Assembly (NCBI GenBank): GCA_018819515.1
Contig: JAHJPX010000011.1
Span: forward strand, 81,109-145,108
Length of the DNA stretch: 64,000 bases
Reading direction: 5' to 3'
Origin: Gammaproteobacteria bacterium
GTDB lineage: Bacteria; Pseudomonadota; Gammaproteobacteria; Burkholderiales; Rhodocyclaceae
Shown here: positions 26,092 to 37,068 of the stretch, in pieces
How the letters are laid out: each line of letters starts with the position of its first letter
Numbering within the stretch: position 1 is the stretch's first letter
Notes under the pieces: model-generated
What the model was told of the DNA's origin: nothing
The model's database searches: none
The model's input: the letters and a program-made list of their open reading frames with translations, nothing else
Made by a program: the position numbers and the translations under genes

Positions 26092-28121
26092 GCGCGCAGC
26101 CAGACCCTGGTGTCGTGGAAGGGTGCGCCGCCGACCGGCGGGATGGCATCGGCGCTGGTCAGGGTGTTGATCCCCGTGCCTTCCTTGAAGTCGGCATTTC
26201 CCCACAGCCCTTCGACGATCACGACGCCGCGCTGAACGCCGTCGAACGCCCGCGCGGCGACCAACAGCGATCCCTGTTTGTTGCCGAGCCGAACCAGTGC
26301 GCCATCGGCCAGTTTCAACTCGTCGAGATCGGCCGGATGCACCATGGCGGTTGGCGCGCCTTCCGCCTTGCGCGAGGAGGGCGTTTCGTTGAACGAGGAG
26401 TTCAGAAAGCTGTGCGCCGGCGCAGTGACCAGGCGGAAGGGGTGCTCGTCGTCCGCGGCGTCGATCAAAGGCGCGTGATCGGGAAAGGCGGGCAGGGCAT
26501 CGTTGCCCCACTCGGGCTTGAAGCGGAAGCGCCTGTCGGCATGGCCGAAGCCGTTGAGGAAATGCGCGGTGTCGAAGTCGGGCGCCAGGTCGAGCCAGCG
26601 CTGTTGCAGCAGCGCTTCCGCATTCGGGAAGCCGGATTCGGCCAGGGTGGCGTCGATCAGTTCCCAAGCCGTCATGTCGAAGCCGGGATGCCTCGCGCCG
26701 AGGCGCTTCGCTAGCGCGCGGATGACCTCGTGATTCGAGCGCGCCTCGTGCATCGGCGCGATCACCGCCTTTGCGACTTGAAGAAAGGGCGTGCCGTAGG
26801 AGGAATAGAGGTCGTCGTGTTCCAGGAAGGTCGTGGCCGGCAACACGATGTCGGCCATCAACGCCGTCTCGCTCATGCGCTGCTCGTGGACGCAGACGAA
26901 CAGGTCGTCACGACTGAAACCCTCGCGGACGCGCTTCGAATCGGGGGCTACCACCATCGGATTGGTGTTCTGGATCAGCATTGCCGTCACCGGCGGGCCG
27001 TTGCCGATGTCGTGGCGATCGCCGGTCAGCACGGCGCCGATGCGGCTCATGTCTAGGGTGCGCACGCCGGATTTGGCGGCGTCGTCGCCGTTCAGCAGAT
27101 GCTTCTTCAGGCGCCTGAAGCAGTCGCTGTCGTTCATCAATGCGCCGCCGCCTTCGACTTGCCAGGCGCCGGTGACGGCGGGCAGGCAGGAGACGGCATG
27201 GACCGCGACCGCGCCGTTGCGCTGACGGGTGAAGCCGAAGCCAAGGCGGAGAAAACTCTTCTTCGTCGATCCGTAGAGCCGCGCGAACGAGACGATTTCA
27301 TCGACGCTCAGGCCGGTGATTTCCGCCGCCCATTCTGGCGTGCGCGAATCCAGATGCGCGGCGACATCCGGCCCGAAATCGGTAAGCCTGGCCAGGTACT
27401 CCCTGTCGGCCAGACCTTCCTTGAGCAGTACGTGCATGACGGCCGCCGCCAGCGCGCCGTCGGTGCCGGGGCGCAGCATCAGATGAATATCGGCCTTCTT
27501 CGCCGTGGCGTTGCGGTAGGGATCGACGACGACCAGCTTGGCGCCGCGTTCGCGCCTGGCCTGGGTGATGAAGGTCATTACCTGAACCTGCGTGGCGACG
27601 ACGTTGGTGCCCCAGATCACGATCAGGTCCGACTTGGCCATTTCCCGCGTGTCGGTGCCCCATTTGGTGCCGACGCCCGCCAGCCAGCCGGCGCCGGCGG
27701 CGCTGGAGCAAATCGTCGCCAACTGGTTCGAGTAGCCCATGACTTGGCGCAGACGCTCGATCGAGTTGCGCATCACCAGTCCCATGGTGCCGGCGTACTG
27801 ATAAGGCCAGACGGTTTCGGGGCCGAATCTATCGGCCGCTTGCTTGAATCGTTCTGCCACCTCGTCCAGTGCTTCGTCCCAGCCGATGGCGGCGAACTTG
27901 CCTTCGCCCTTGACACCGACGCGCTTCAGCGGCGTGGCAACCCGTTGCGGGTGGTAAAGGATTTCGGGGTAGCGGGCGACCTTGGCGCAGATGATCCCCT
28001 GGGTGTGCGGATGTTCCTTGGCGCCGTGTAGGCGCTTCACCCGCCCGGCGTCGTCGAGTTCGACATCGAGGGCGCAGGCGCTGGGGCAGTCGAGGGGGCA
28101 AACCGAGTAATGGATGGTCAT
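26085..28121 (-). CDS. Molybdopterin-dependent oxidoreductase (DMSO reductase superfamily)
   Basis: The 678-residue enzyme begins with a 4Fe-4S motif (CPLDCPSAC, then GIICAKVARY), and carries the molybdopterin-binding stretches SDLIVIWGTNVVATQ, KLVVVDPYRNATAKKADI and the C-terminal cap domain (VRLGNKQGSLLVAARAFDGV). No Tat signal is seen, so it is probably cytoplasmic, like the BisC or assimilatory groups. Substrate cannot be read from sequence. No iron-sulfur or membrane partner is encoded next to it. The last codons lie in a long repeat. Confidence 0.85.
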   Translation of the reverse strand: MTIHYSVCPLDCPSACALDVELDDAGRVKRLHGAKEHPHTQGIICAKVARYPEILYHPQRVATPLKRVGVKGEGKFAAIGWDEALDEVAERFKQAADRFGPETVWPYQYAGTMGLVMRNSIERLRQVMGYSNQLATICSSAAGAGWLAGVGTKWGTDTREMAKSDLIVIWGTNVVATQVQVMTFITQARRERGAKLVVVDPYRNATAKKADIHLMLRPGTDGALAAAVMHVLLKEGLADREYLARLTDFGPDVAAHLDSRTPEWAAEITGLSVDEIVSFARLYGSTKKSFLRLGFGFTRQRNGAVAVHAVSCLPAVTGAWQVEGGGALMNDSDCFRRLKKHLLNGDDAAKSGVRTLDMSRIGAVLTGDRHDIGNGPPVTAMLIQNTNPMVVAPDSKRVREGFSRDDLFVCVHEQRMSETALMADIVLPATTFLEHDDLYSSYGTPFLQVAKAVIAPMHEARSNHEVIRALAKRLGARHPGFDMTAWELIDATLAESGFPNAEALLQQRWLDLAPDFDTAHFLNGFGHADRRFRFKPEWGNDALPAFPDHAPLIDAADDEHPFRLVTAPAHSFLNSSFNETPSSRKAEGAPTAMVHPADLDELKLADGALVRLGNKQGSLLVAARAFDGVQRGVVIVEGLWGNADFKEGTGINTLTSADAIPPVGGAPFHDTRVWLRAA

Positions 28122-28188
28122 GCGTGGCTCCGCTTACAATCGCCTCGATTCTAAGCAATCGCATGACAAATCCGACGAGGAGACAGCA

Positions 28189-29097
28189 GTGATTGATACT
28201 CTGACGTTGTTGACCGGGCAATTCGGCATTGAAGGAAAGGTCAGTTTCGAAATGGTCGGCGAGCTTGCCGCCGTGCGCGTGACGACGCCATTCGCCACCG
28301 CCACCATCGCGCTGCAAGGCGCGCACGTCATGACCTGGCAGCCAGCCGGACAACAGCCGGTGATCTGGGTCTCGAAGTTCGCCAAGTACGCGCCGGGCAA
28401 GTCGATTCGCGGCGGGGTGCCGGTGTGCTGGCCGTGGTTCGGGCCGCATGCCAATAACCCGCAGTTGCCCGGCCACGGCTTCGCCCGCACGGTGCCTTGG
28501 GCGCTGATCGCCACGCAGGTGCTGCCCGACGGTCGCGTCCGCATCGAATTCGAACTGACGCAGACCGAGGCGACGCGAGCGCAATGGCCGCATGCCTCGA
28601 CGGTGCGCAATATCATCACCGTCGGCGAAGAGCTGGAAGTCGAGTTGGAGACTTCGAATTCGGGCAACGATTCATTTCAGCTCGGTCAGGCGTTGCACAC
28701 CTACTTCGTGGTCGGCGATGTCCGCCAGGCGACGGTAGCCGGCCTGGAAGGTTGCGACTACCTCGACAAGGTCGGCGGCGGGCGCAAGCGCCAGCAAGGC
28801 CCGGTGACTTTCACGCAGGAAACCGACCGCGTCTATCTCGGCACGCACGGCTGCTGCGGCGTTCTCGATCCGGTCATGGATCGAACCATCCTCATCACCA
28901 GCACCGGCAGCCGCTCGACCATCGTCTGGAACCCGTGGATAGAAAAGGCCGAGAAGATGGGCGACTTCGGCGCCGATGGCCAGTGGGGCATGGTTTGCGT
29001 CGAGACGGCCAATGCCGACGAGGATGTCATCACGCTGGCCGCCGGCGAAACGCATCGACTGACCGCGCAATACCGCGTGCTATCCGCCCGCGGCTGA
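28189..29097 (+). CDS. yeaD: D-hexose-6-phosphate mutarotase
   Basis: The 302-residue aldose-epimerase-fold enzyme interconverts anomers of hexose 6-phosphates. Family motifs are IRGGVPVCWPWFGPH, the catalytic-His stretch FQLGQALHTYFVVGD and VWNPWIEKAEKMGDFG. The GTG start at 28189 follows GAGGAG by six bases. It overlaps the next gene by one base (TGATG). Confidence 0.9.
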   Translation: MIDTLTLLTGQFGIEGKVSFEMVGELAAVRVTTPFATATIALQGAHVMTWQPAGQQPVIWVSKFAKYAPGKSIRGGVPVCWPWFGPHANNPQLPGHGFARTVPWALIATQVLPDGRVRIEFELTQTEATRAQWPHASTVRNIITVGEELEVELETSNSGNDSFQLGQALHTYFVVGDVRQATVAGLEGCDYLDKVGGGRKRQQGPVTFTQETDRVYLGTHGCCGVLDPVMDRTILITSTGSRSTIVWNPWIEKAEKMGDFGADGQWGMVCVETANADEDVITLAAGETHRLTAQYRVLSARG

Positions 29098-30347
29098 TGA
29101 CCACGGTTGCCATCATCGGCGGCGGTCCGGCCGGGTTGATGGCGGCGGAGGTGGTGAGCGAGGCTGGCCGGGTCGAGGGATTCGGCGTCGATCTGTACGA
29201 TGCCATGCCTTCCGTCGGCCGCAAGTTCCTGATGGCGGGGAAGGGCGGGCTGAATCTGAGCCATGCCGAGCCCCGCGAACAATTCATGAACCGCTACGGC
29301 GACCGCCGGAAGTTCGTCGAGCCGTGGCTGGCGGCGTTCGGCGTCGATGAGCTGCGCGCCTGGGCGCGCGATCTCGGCGTCGAGACCTACGTCGGTTCGT
29401 CGGGGCGCATCTTCCCGACCGACATGAAAGCCGCCCCCCTGTTGCGTTCGTGGCTGCATCGCTTGCGCGCAAACGGCGTGAAGTTTCACGCGCGGCATCG
29501 CTGGCTGGGCTGGAACGAAGCCGGCGAATTGCGCTTCGCCACGCCGAATGGCGAGGCGACTGTGCACGCCGACGCGGTGGTGCTGGCGCTGGGTGGCGGC
29601 AGTTGGGCGAAGCTCGGTTCGGACGGTGCCTGGGTGCCGGTGCTGGAAGCGGCGGGCGTTGCTGTTGCGCCGCTGAAACCTGCCAATTGCGGATTCGATG
29701 TCGTATGGAGCAGTTTCTTCCGCGACAAGTTCGCCGGGCAACCGGTGAAGTCGGTGACGGCGAGCATCGGCGGCTTGGGTGAAGAATATCGGCGTCGCGG
29801 CGAGTTTGTCGTGACGGAACATGGCGTGGAAGGCGGATTGGTCTATTCGCTTTCGGCGCCCTTGCGCGAGGCCATCGAGGCAGAGGGCCATGCCGATCTG
29901 GAGATCGATCTGTTGCCCGACAAGTCCGTCGATCAGGTTCGGGGGGAAGTCGAGCGGCCGCGCGGTTCGCGTTCCCTGTCCAGCCACCTGCAAAGCCGGC
30001 TCGGACTCAAGGGTGTGAAGGTCGGACTGCTTCACGAATGCGCCTCGCGGGAGGATATCGGCGTACCGCCACGGCTGACTTTTCTGCTGAAGGGCCTGAA
30101 ATTGCGCCTCGTTGCGCCGCGTCCGCTCGACGAGGCGATCAGCAGCGCGGGCGGCGTGCGCTTCACGGGGGAGGACGGGCTTGACGAGCACCTGATGCTG
30201 CGTGCCAGACCTGGCGTCTTCTGCGCCGGCGAGATGCTGGATTGGGAAGCGCCGACGGGCGGCTACCTGCTCACCGCCTGCTTCGCCAGCGGCCGTGCGG
30301 CCGGGCAGGGCGTGCTGGCCTGGCTGTCACGGGTCCGGCGTCTATAA
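29097..30347 (+). CDS. HI0933-like FAD flavoprotein (TIGR03862-type)
   Basis: The 416-residue flavoprotein starts with the dinucleotide-binding MTTVAIIGGGPAGLMAAE, then GRKFLMAGKGGLNLSHAEP, typical of the HI0933/BaiN family. The C-terminal FAD motif is FCAGEMLDWEAPTGGYLLT. Function is unknown; related proteins are oxidoreductases. A short repeat copy (30060-30083) is read in frame as GVPPRLTF near residue 322. It is translationally coupled to the mutarotase. Confidence 0.85.
   Translation: MTTVAIIGGGPAGLMAAEVVSEAGRVEGFGVDLYDAMPSVGRKFLMAGKGGLNLSHAEPREQFMNRYGDRRKFVEPWLAAFGVDELRAWARDLGVETYVGSSGRIFPTDMKAAPLLRSWLHRLRANGVKFHARHRWLGWNEAGELRFATPNGEATVHADAVVLALGGGSWAKLGSDGAWVPVLEAAGVAVAPLKPANCGFDVVWSSFFRDKFAGQPVKSVTASIGGLGEEYRRRGEFVVTEHGVEGGLVYSLSAPLREAIEAEGHADLEIDLLPDKSVDQVRGEVERPRGSRSLSSHLQSRLGLKGVKVGLLHECASREDIGVPPRLTFLLKGLKLRLVAPRPLDEAISSAGGVRFTGEDGLDEHLMLRARPGVFCAGEMLDWEAPTGGYLLTACFASGRAAGQGVLAWLSRVRRL
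30060..30083 (+). repeat. Short palindromic repeat, copy S6 (in frame inside the flavoprotein gene)
   Basis: GGCGTACCGCCACGGCTGAC followed by TTTT. It is in the sense direction of the HI0933-like gene and encodes GVPPRLTF. Confidence 0.8.
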
Positions 30348-30376
30348 TCCCGACCCCGCAACGATCCGCACCGACA

Positions 30377-31258
30377 ATGGCGATTCAATGGTTCCCCGGT
30401 CACATGACCTCGGCCCGCAAGAAGGCGGCCGAGACCATGGCCATGACCGATGTCGTCATCGAGGTGCTCGACGCCCGCTGCCCCGAGGCGAGCAGCAATC
30501 CGATGATCCGCGAGTTGCGCCTGGCCCGGCAGCGGCCTTGCCTGCGCCTGCTCAACAAGGCCGACCTTGCCGATCCCGAGGCGACCAAGGCCTGGCTGGA
30601 GTTCTACAACAAGCAGCCGGGCGTGAAGGCGGTGGCGATCTCCTGCAAGAAGCCGGGTGACGCGGCCCGCGTGCCGTCGCTGTGCCAGTCGCTGGCGCCG
30701 CATCGCAACGACGGCGTCAAGCCGCTGCGTATGATGATCATGGGCATTCCGAACGTCGGCAAGTCGACGCTGTTGAACGCGCTGGTGAAGAAGCGCGTCG
30801 CGGCGGTGGGCGACGAGCCGGCGGTGACGAAACAGCAGCAGCGAATCGACCTTTCGCCGCGCCAGACGCTGTACGACACTCCGGGGCTGATGTGGCCGAA
30901 GATCGAGCACGACTCCGACGGCTACATGCTGGCGGCCAGTCACGCCATCGGCGTCAACGCCGTGATCGAGGAGGAGGTCGCCACTTTCCTCGCCGGCCTG
31001 CTGCTCGATCGCTACGGCGACAGCCTGGCGAAGCGCTACGGATTGGCGGTAGAAGAGCTCGACGCGGTCGGTGTGCTGGAAGGCGTGGCGAGGAAACGCG
31101 GCTGCCTGCTCAAGGGACGCGGCGGCGAGCTGGACCTGGACAAGGCCTCGCTGATCCTGCTCACCGACTATCGCAGCGGCGCGCTCGGGCGCATCAGCCT
31201 GGAAACGCCGACAACGCGCGCGGCGTTGCTGGAATCCGTCACTCCACGATCTTGTTGA
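30377..31258 (+). CDS. ylqF: Ribosome biogenesis GTPase RbgA/YlqF
   Basis: The 293-residue protein is a circularly permuted GTPase. The G4 motif NKAD comes first (about residue 60), then G1 MGIPNVGKST (about 123) and G3 DTPG (about 172). It starts MAIQWFPGHMTSARKK, the RbgA hallmark, and has a C-terminal helical domain. It acts in late 50S ribosome assembly. It overlaps hisG by 20 bases tail to tail. Confidence 0.92.
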   Translation: MAIQWFPGHMTSARKKAAETMAMTDVVIEVLDARCPEASSNPMIRELRLARQRPCLRLLNKADLADPEATKAWLEFYNKQPGVKAVAISCKKPGDAARVPSLCQSLAPHRNDGVKPLRMMIMGIPNVGKSTLLNALVKKRVAAVGDEPAVTKQQQRIDLSPRQTLYDTPGLMWPKIEHDSDGYMLAASHAIGVNAVIEEEVATFLAGLLLDRYGDSLAKRYGLAVEELDAVGVLEGVARKRGCLLKGRGGELDLDKASLILLTDYRSGALGRISLETPTTRAALLESVTPRSC

Positions 31259-32120
31259 TCGGCAGTTCGATGATGCCGCGCGCGCCGGTGGCGTAAAGGC
31301 GGGGCATCAGTTCCCGCACCAGTTTCTCGTCGACGACGGTGGACATTTCCACCCAGGCCGGATCGGCAAGCGTGGATACCGTCGGCGTCGCCAGTGCCGG
31401 CAGCAGCTTGAGTACGGCATCGACCTGGTCGCGCGGCACATTCATCGACAGCAGCACGCGGGTAGCGGCGGCGATGGCGCCCAGCAGCATCATGAGCAAA
31501 CGGTCGATCTTCTCCAGCTTCCAGCCGTCCTTGCGCGCCTCGCGGTTGGCGACGAAGCGCGGCGTGCTTTCCAGGACAACATGCATCACTTTCAACTGGT
31601 TGGCGCGCAGCGAGGAGCCGGTTTCCGAGACGTCGACGATGGCATCGGCGAGGATGGGCGGCTTGACCTCGGTGGCGCCCCAGGAAAACTCGATCTCGGC
31701 CGTTACGCCGTGCTCGTCCAGGAAGCGGCGGGTCATGCCGACGGCTTCGGTGGCAATGCGCTTGCCTTGCAGATCCTTGACGGTATCGAACGGCGAGCCT
31801 TCCTTGGAAGCCATCACCCAGCGCACGATGCCGTAGTTCGGCCATGGCGCGCGCAGGTCCGCGAGTTCCTCGACGTCGGCGCCGGTTTCGAGTATCCAGT
31901 CGAGGCCGGTGATGGCGCAGTCGATGATGCCCTGGCCGACGTAGCGGGCCATTTCCTGCGGACGGATCAGGATGCACTCGATCTCGGGGTCGTCAATGTC
32001 CGGGTAATAGGAACGGCCGGAGATGCGCAAGTTGTAGCCGGCGCGCCGGAACAGGCTTTGGGTGGTTTCCTGCAGGCTGCCCTTGGGGATGCCGACGCGC
32101 AAGCGGGGTTGTTCGCTCAT
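31239..32120 (-). CDS. hisG: ATP phosphoribosyltransferase, long form
   Basis: The 293-residue enzyme catalyses the first step of histidine synthesis. The catalytic part has GIPKGSLQETTQSLF, GLDWILETGADV and the phosphoribosyl-binding DVSETGSSLRAN. The C-terminal part (about residues 215-293) is the ACT-like regulatory domain of the long form, which binds histidine and does not need HisZ. No other his genes are nearby. Many betaproteobacteria carry a short form with HisZ, so this may be a second copy. Confidence 0.88.
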   Translation of the reverse strand: MSEQPRLRVGIPKGSLQETTQSLFRRAGYNLRISGRSYYPDIDDPEIECILIRPQEMARYVGQGIIDCAITGLDWILETGADVEELADLRAPWPNYGIVRWVMASKEGSPFDTVKDLQGKRIATEAVGMTRRFLDEHGVTAEIEFSWGATEVKPPILADAIVDVSETGSSLRANQLKVMHVVLESTPRFVANREARKDGWKLEKIDRLLMMLLGAIAAATRVLLSMNVPRDQVDAVLKLLPALATPTVSTLADPAWVEMSTVVDEKLVRELMPRLYATGARGIIELPINKIVE

Positions 32121-32791
32121 TGTTTCTTTTCCCTGGATTTCAATGGTTCGCTCAGGCTGACGAAATCGCGCGGCGCGACATATTGCAGGAGTTCCTTCTT
32201 GTCGGAATCGAGGAGAATGTCCAGACCGCGTTCGGGATACAGCAAATGCTCGATTTGTTCGGAGGTGCGATGCCTTGATGCCGGCTCGCCGAAACGCTGC
32301 ACGATCATGGTTTCGTCAAGGTTGATCGAGGGAATGAACGCCAGACTGCGAATCGGCGCCGCCAGCGCCGGCGCGACATCCTGTTTGGCAAGTGTTGATT
32401 TCTTCGTCGCGCCACTCTCCATGTATTCCGTTTTCGTCGTCCGCTTGCGCATGGCGGCCAGGGTGTCGGCAGCAACATCCGCGGTAACCAGCAGCTTGCC
32501 GGTCACGGCGCCCGCGGTGACGGTGTCGAAGTAGAGCTCCAGCGATCCGGCCTCGTCGGGCGCGGCGACGATGGCCAGTTCGCCTTCGCCGAAACGAACC
32601 CGGGCGTCTTCCAGGGTACTGGTGCCGAGTGTGAGATCGAGAACGCGGGATTGGCCGTCAGCGAGAACCTCGATCTGCCAGGGCAGCCCGCTCACAGGCT
32701 CGCCGGTCTGGTTGTCGGGAGAGGGCGACAGCAGCATCGGGGCGAAAAGAATTGCGATTATTACGGCCAGTGCGGCAAAAAAAAGCTTCAT
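32117..32791 (-). CDS. Conserved membrane-anchored protein of unknown function
   Basis: The 224-residue protein has one N-terminal hydrophobic helix (residues 3-22) and a soluble periplasmic part. No enzyme motif is recognised. The segment DLTLGTSTLEDARVRFGEGE and a later QRFGEPASRHR look like SmpA/OmlA-type repeats of the form (T/S)xxxVxxxFG. It precedes hisG with a 4-base ATGA overlap, so the two are probably cotranscribed. Function unknown. Confidence 0.7.
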   Translation of the reverse strand: MKLFFAALAVIIAILFAPMLLSPSPDNQTGEPVSGLPWQIEVLADGQSRVLDLTLGTSTLEDARVRFGEGELAIVAAPDEAGSLELYFDTVTAGAVTGKLLVTADVAADTLAAMRKRTTKTEYMESGATKKSTLAKQDVAPALAAPIRSLAFIPSINLDETMIVQRFGEPASRHRTSEQIEHLLYPERGLDILLDSDKKELLQYVAPRDFVSLSEPLKSREKKQ

Positions 32792-32947
32792 GAGTGTCTG
32801 TGGCGGAAGTGCGCGGATGGGAAAGCGCGCAGTCTAAGCCGGTACCGCCAACTCCGGCAAGGTTGAACGCAACGCGGTCAACCAATTCCTTGGTCCAACG
32901 TTGTTGCTCTTGGCGTCTGGGCGGCAAAACAAAATTGGAGACGGAAG

Positions 32948-33232
32948 ATGGGCAGTCTTGGCGACGGGTCTTATCTGCAATTCCTGGATTCCCTGAAGCA
33001 GGCCGGGATTGCAATCATCAACGAACACGAGTTGCGCCAGCGACTGGCGGAAGCACAACGTTGGCGCTTTGCATTCGCAACGCTGGCTGCAAACGGCCGC
33101 TCGCTCGGAATTCGCTTCATCAATGAACGCGAAGGCGCCAACGACGCGCAAATCTGGAACACCTTTGCCCGGTTCGACTTCCCATCGCAGCTTCAGGCGA
33201 CCTTTGCCGAAAGTTTGAGAACCGAGCACTGA
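32948..33232 (+). CDS. Small hypothetical protein
   Basis: A 94-residue open frame starts at ATG 32948 behind GGAGACGGA. It has a helix-rich, charged middle and no recognised motif. An opposite-strand frame covers the same bases; I prefer this one for its ribosome site and protein-like composition. Function unknown and reality uncertain. Confidence 0.45.
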   Translation: MGSLGDGSYLQFLDSLKQAGIAIINEHELRQRLAEAQRWRFAFATLAANGRSLGIRFINEREGANDAQIWNTFARFDFPSQLQATFAESLRTEH

Positions 33233-33250
33233 GTCCGGAACCAGCCGTTC

Positions 33251-34915
<1,665 letters not shown>

Positions 34916-34986
34916 TGGGCTGAGACCTGAGGGTGATTCGGAAAGGTCGAGAGCTTACCGGAGGCCGGTGCGCTTGTGGGGCGGAT

Positions 34987-37005
34987 TCAGGGCAGGTCGA
35001 TGCCGACCGAGAAATGGATCATCCGGGATACGGGATTGACCGGTGCTTCGGGATGCAGCGACTGTTCGGAGCGGTCGGCGATCTCCTGGTGGCTGCTGCC
35101 GAGATTGATGCCGGAAAGCGCGAAAACGATTTCCTGCGCACCGATGCGCATCCGTCGCTGGATGCTGAAGTCGTAGGTAGTGTAGGCAGGTGCTTCATAA
35201 CTATACTGACCGAAAAAACCCTCGCCGCCGGCAAGCGGGCCCATGCGCAGGGCCGTGATCATGCTCGACCATCCGTGGCGCCAATCCTGTATCCAACTCA
35301 CGCTGGCCGAGTAGGGCGCGACGCGTGTTCTGATCGAGGGGTCATCGATGTGTCTATCGATCATCACGTGATTCAGGATGATGCGGCCATCAGTCCATGG
35401 CCTGGTGTCAAGTTGGTATTCGAGCCCCCGCAGCGTTATGGGAGAGTCGAGGTTGTAGTACTGCTTGGAAGTAATGTAAGCCGCGAGCAGCGGATTGTCC
35501 GGCGTGGTCGGCACTTCCCGTCGCGCGACGAAGCCTGTGATGCGTTCGTTGAACAGGCGCACATCGAGTCGCGTGTCGCCCGCCTTGAAGCGCTCCAGCC
35601 AGCCGATTTCGGCACTGTCGATACGAGGTGGGGCGAGGTCGGGATTCTGGACGTAAGGCCGGGCGAGCAGGCTGCCGGTGGCAGGATCGTAGACACGCAC
35701 GTCGCCGTAACGCTCGAGCAGGTTGCGATCGCGCCATGCACGCGAGTAGCCGGCGCGCAGCGTCGTTTCCGGAGTGGCTTGCCAGTTGACGAAGGCTCGC
35801 GGCGAATAGCGGGCACGATCGTCTGAGTACTTCTCGGCCATGGCGCCAAGGTTTGTCGTCCAGTAGGGGGCAAAGCGCCATTCCATGTTGCCGAACAGGC
35901 GGTACAGGTCGGTGGCTATCCTGTCGCGCCCGTAGTAGACGAAGGGTGCCTCGACGGTCTCCCTGCGTGCCTCGCCCCCCCAGACGGCCTTCACATCATC
36001 TGAGAATGACAGCCGATGCTGCGCTTCGACGCTGTTGCGTTCGATGTCGCGGTTGCGATTCAGCGGCACGTATGGGAAGTATGGTAGTGAGGAAGCGATC
36101 CATTCGTCGCGGGCCGAAATGTTGTTGTAGAAGTAGTTGACCAGCACTTCCTCGTCAGTGCTCGCAATATGTCGCCACTGCGTCTGAAGCGAGGTGTTGC
36201 GCGTCTCGATGCGTCGTTCGCCATCGTTGTTGAACGGCGAGTCGGCATAGCCGGCTTCGCGGTTGCCGTCGCTGGCCGTGATCCTCAGCGTCGCCTGATC
36301 GTGGTCGGAAATCTGGTGGTCGCTACGCAGGCTGAAAACGTTCATCCGGCTGCGATCGTGCAGTCCCGAATATCCGTCGTCACTTCGGGTCGAGGCGGCG
36401 AGTCGCACCGCGTGATTGCCTGGACCGCTGTCCCAACCCGCACGCAGGTCGCGGATATCCTCGTTGCCGGCGCCCATGTCAACCGATGCTCCGGGTGCGC
36501 TGCCGGCCTGGCGCGTAATGATGTTGATGACCCCGAGGAAGGCGTTCGGTCCGTAGGCGACGGCATCGGTGCCGCGCACGATCTCGATGCGATCGATCTC
36601 GTCGACGGTGACCGGCAGTGCCAGCCAGTCAACGCCGCCCAGGACTCCCGGCGAATAGACAGCGCGACCATCGATCAGTACCTGCATATCGGCCGGCGAA
36701 TCGTTGCCGAGTCCATGATAGGTGACCCAATTGATGCCACTTCGCTCTTGACCCACCTGCATGCCGGGGACCAGCCGCAGCAGTCGAGCGATATCGCGAT
36801 AGCCGGTGGCGCGGATCAGGTCGCCGTCGAGTACTGTAACAGCCGCTGGCGCCTCGCGTAGCGGCTGCGGCAGGCGCGACGGAGTAAGCACGATCGGCAG
36901 GTCTTCGAAATAACTGCCTGCGCCGGGCGGATCGATGCCCTCCTGCGCGTGAGCCAACATGCACAGAAATCCGAGTGAAATGCTTGGGAATCTTTTGAAA
37001 TCCAA
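34987..37005 (-). CDS. TonB-dependent outer-membrane receptor
   Basis: The 672-residue protein has a signal peptide ending at AHA (residue 20) and a plug domain (LPIVLTPSRLPQPLREAPAA, then GYRDIARLLRLVPGMQV and VLIDGRAVYSP). The rest is beta-strand-rich barrel. It lacks a strong aromatic last residue (SVGIDLP). The ligand is unknown; siderophore, cobalamin or metal uptake are all possible. The start is TTG at 37005, preferred because it gives a full signal peptide; Met16 is an alternative. Base composition is slightly less GC-rich than neighbours. Confidence 0.88.
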   Translation of the reverse strand: MDFKRFPSISLGFLCMLAHAQEGIDPPGAGSYFEDLPIVLTPSRLPQPLREAPAAVTVLDGDLIRATGYRDIARLLRLVPGMQVGQERSGINWVTYHGLGNDSPADMQVLIDGRAVYSPGVLGGVDWLALPVTVDEIDRIEIVRGTDAVAYGPNAFLGVINIITRQAGSAPGASVDMGAGNEDIRDLRAGWDSGPGNHAVRLAASTRSDDGYSGLHDRSRMNVFSLRSDHQISDHDQATLRITASDGNREAGYADSPFNNDGERRIETRNTSLQTQWRHIASTDEEVLVNYFYNNISARDEWIASSLPYFPYVPLNRNRDIERNSVEAQHRLSFSDDVKAVWGGEARRETVEAPFVYYGRDRIATDLYRLFGNMEWRFAPYWTTNLGAMAEKYSDDRARYSPRAFVNWQATPETTLRAGYSRAWRDRNLLERYGDVRVYDPATGSLLARPYVQNPDLAPPRIDSAEIGWLERFKAGDTRLDVRLFNERITGFVARREVPTTPDNPLLAAYITSKQYYNLDSPITLRGLEYQLDTRPWTDGRIILNHVMIDRHIDDPSIRTRVAPYSASVSWIQDWRHGWSSMITALRMGPLAGGEGFFGQYSYEAPAYTTYDFSIQRRMRIGAQEIVFALSGINLGSSHQEIADRSEQSLHPEAPVNPVSRMIHFSVGIDLP

Positions 37006-37068
37006 GGCAATATTTTCTTGTCGTTGATAGGACAGTCGGATATTAACACCACTAAAGGCATAGAAATG

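Noticed and set aside
32834..33229. A 131-codon minus-strand frame over the small hypothetical gene
   Set aside because: No ribosome site and odd composition; the plus-strand frame is preferred, though with low confidence.
37006..37068. A TTGACA followed by TAATAT before the TonB receptor as a promoter
   Set aside because: The spacing is about 21 bases, too wide for a standard sigma-70 promoter.
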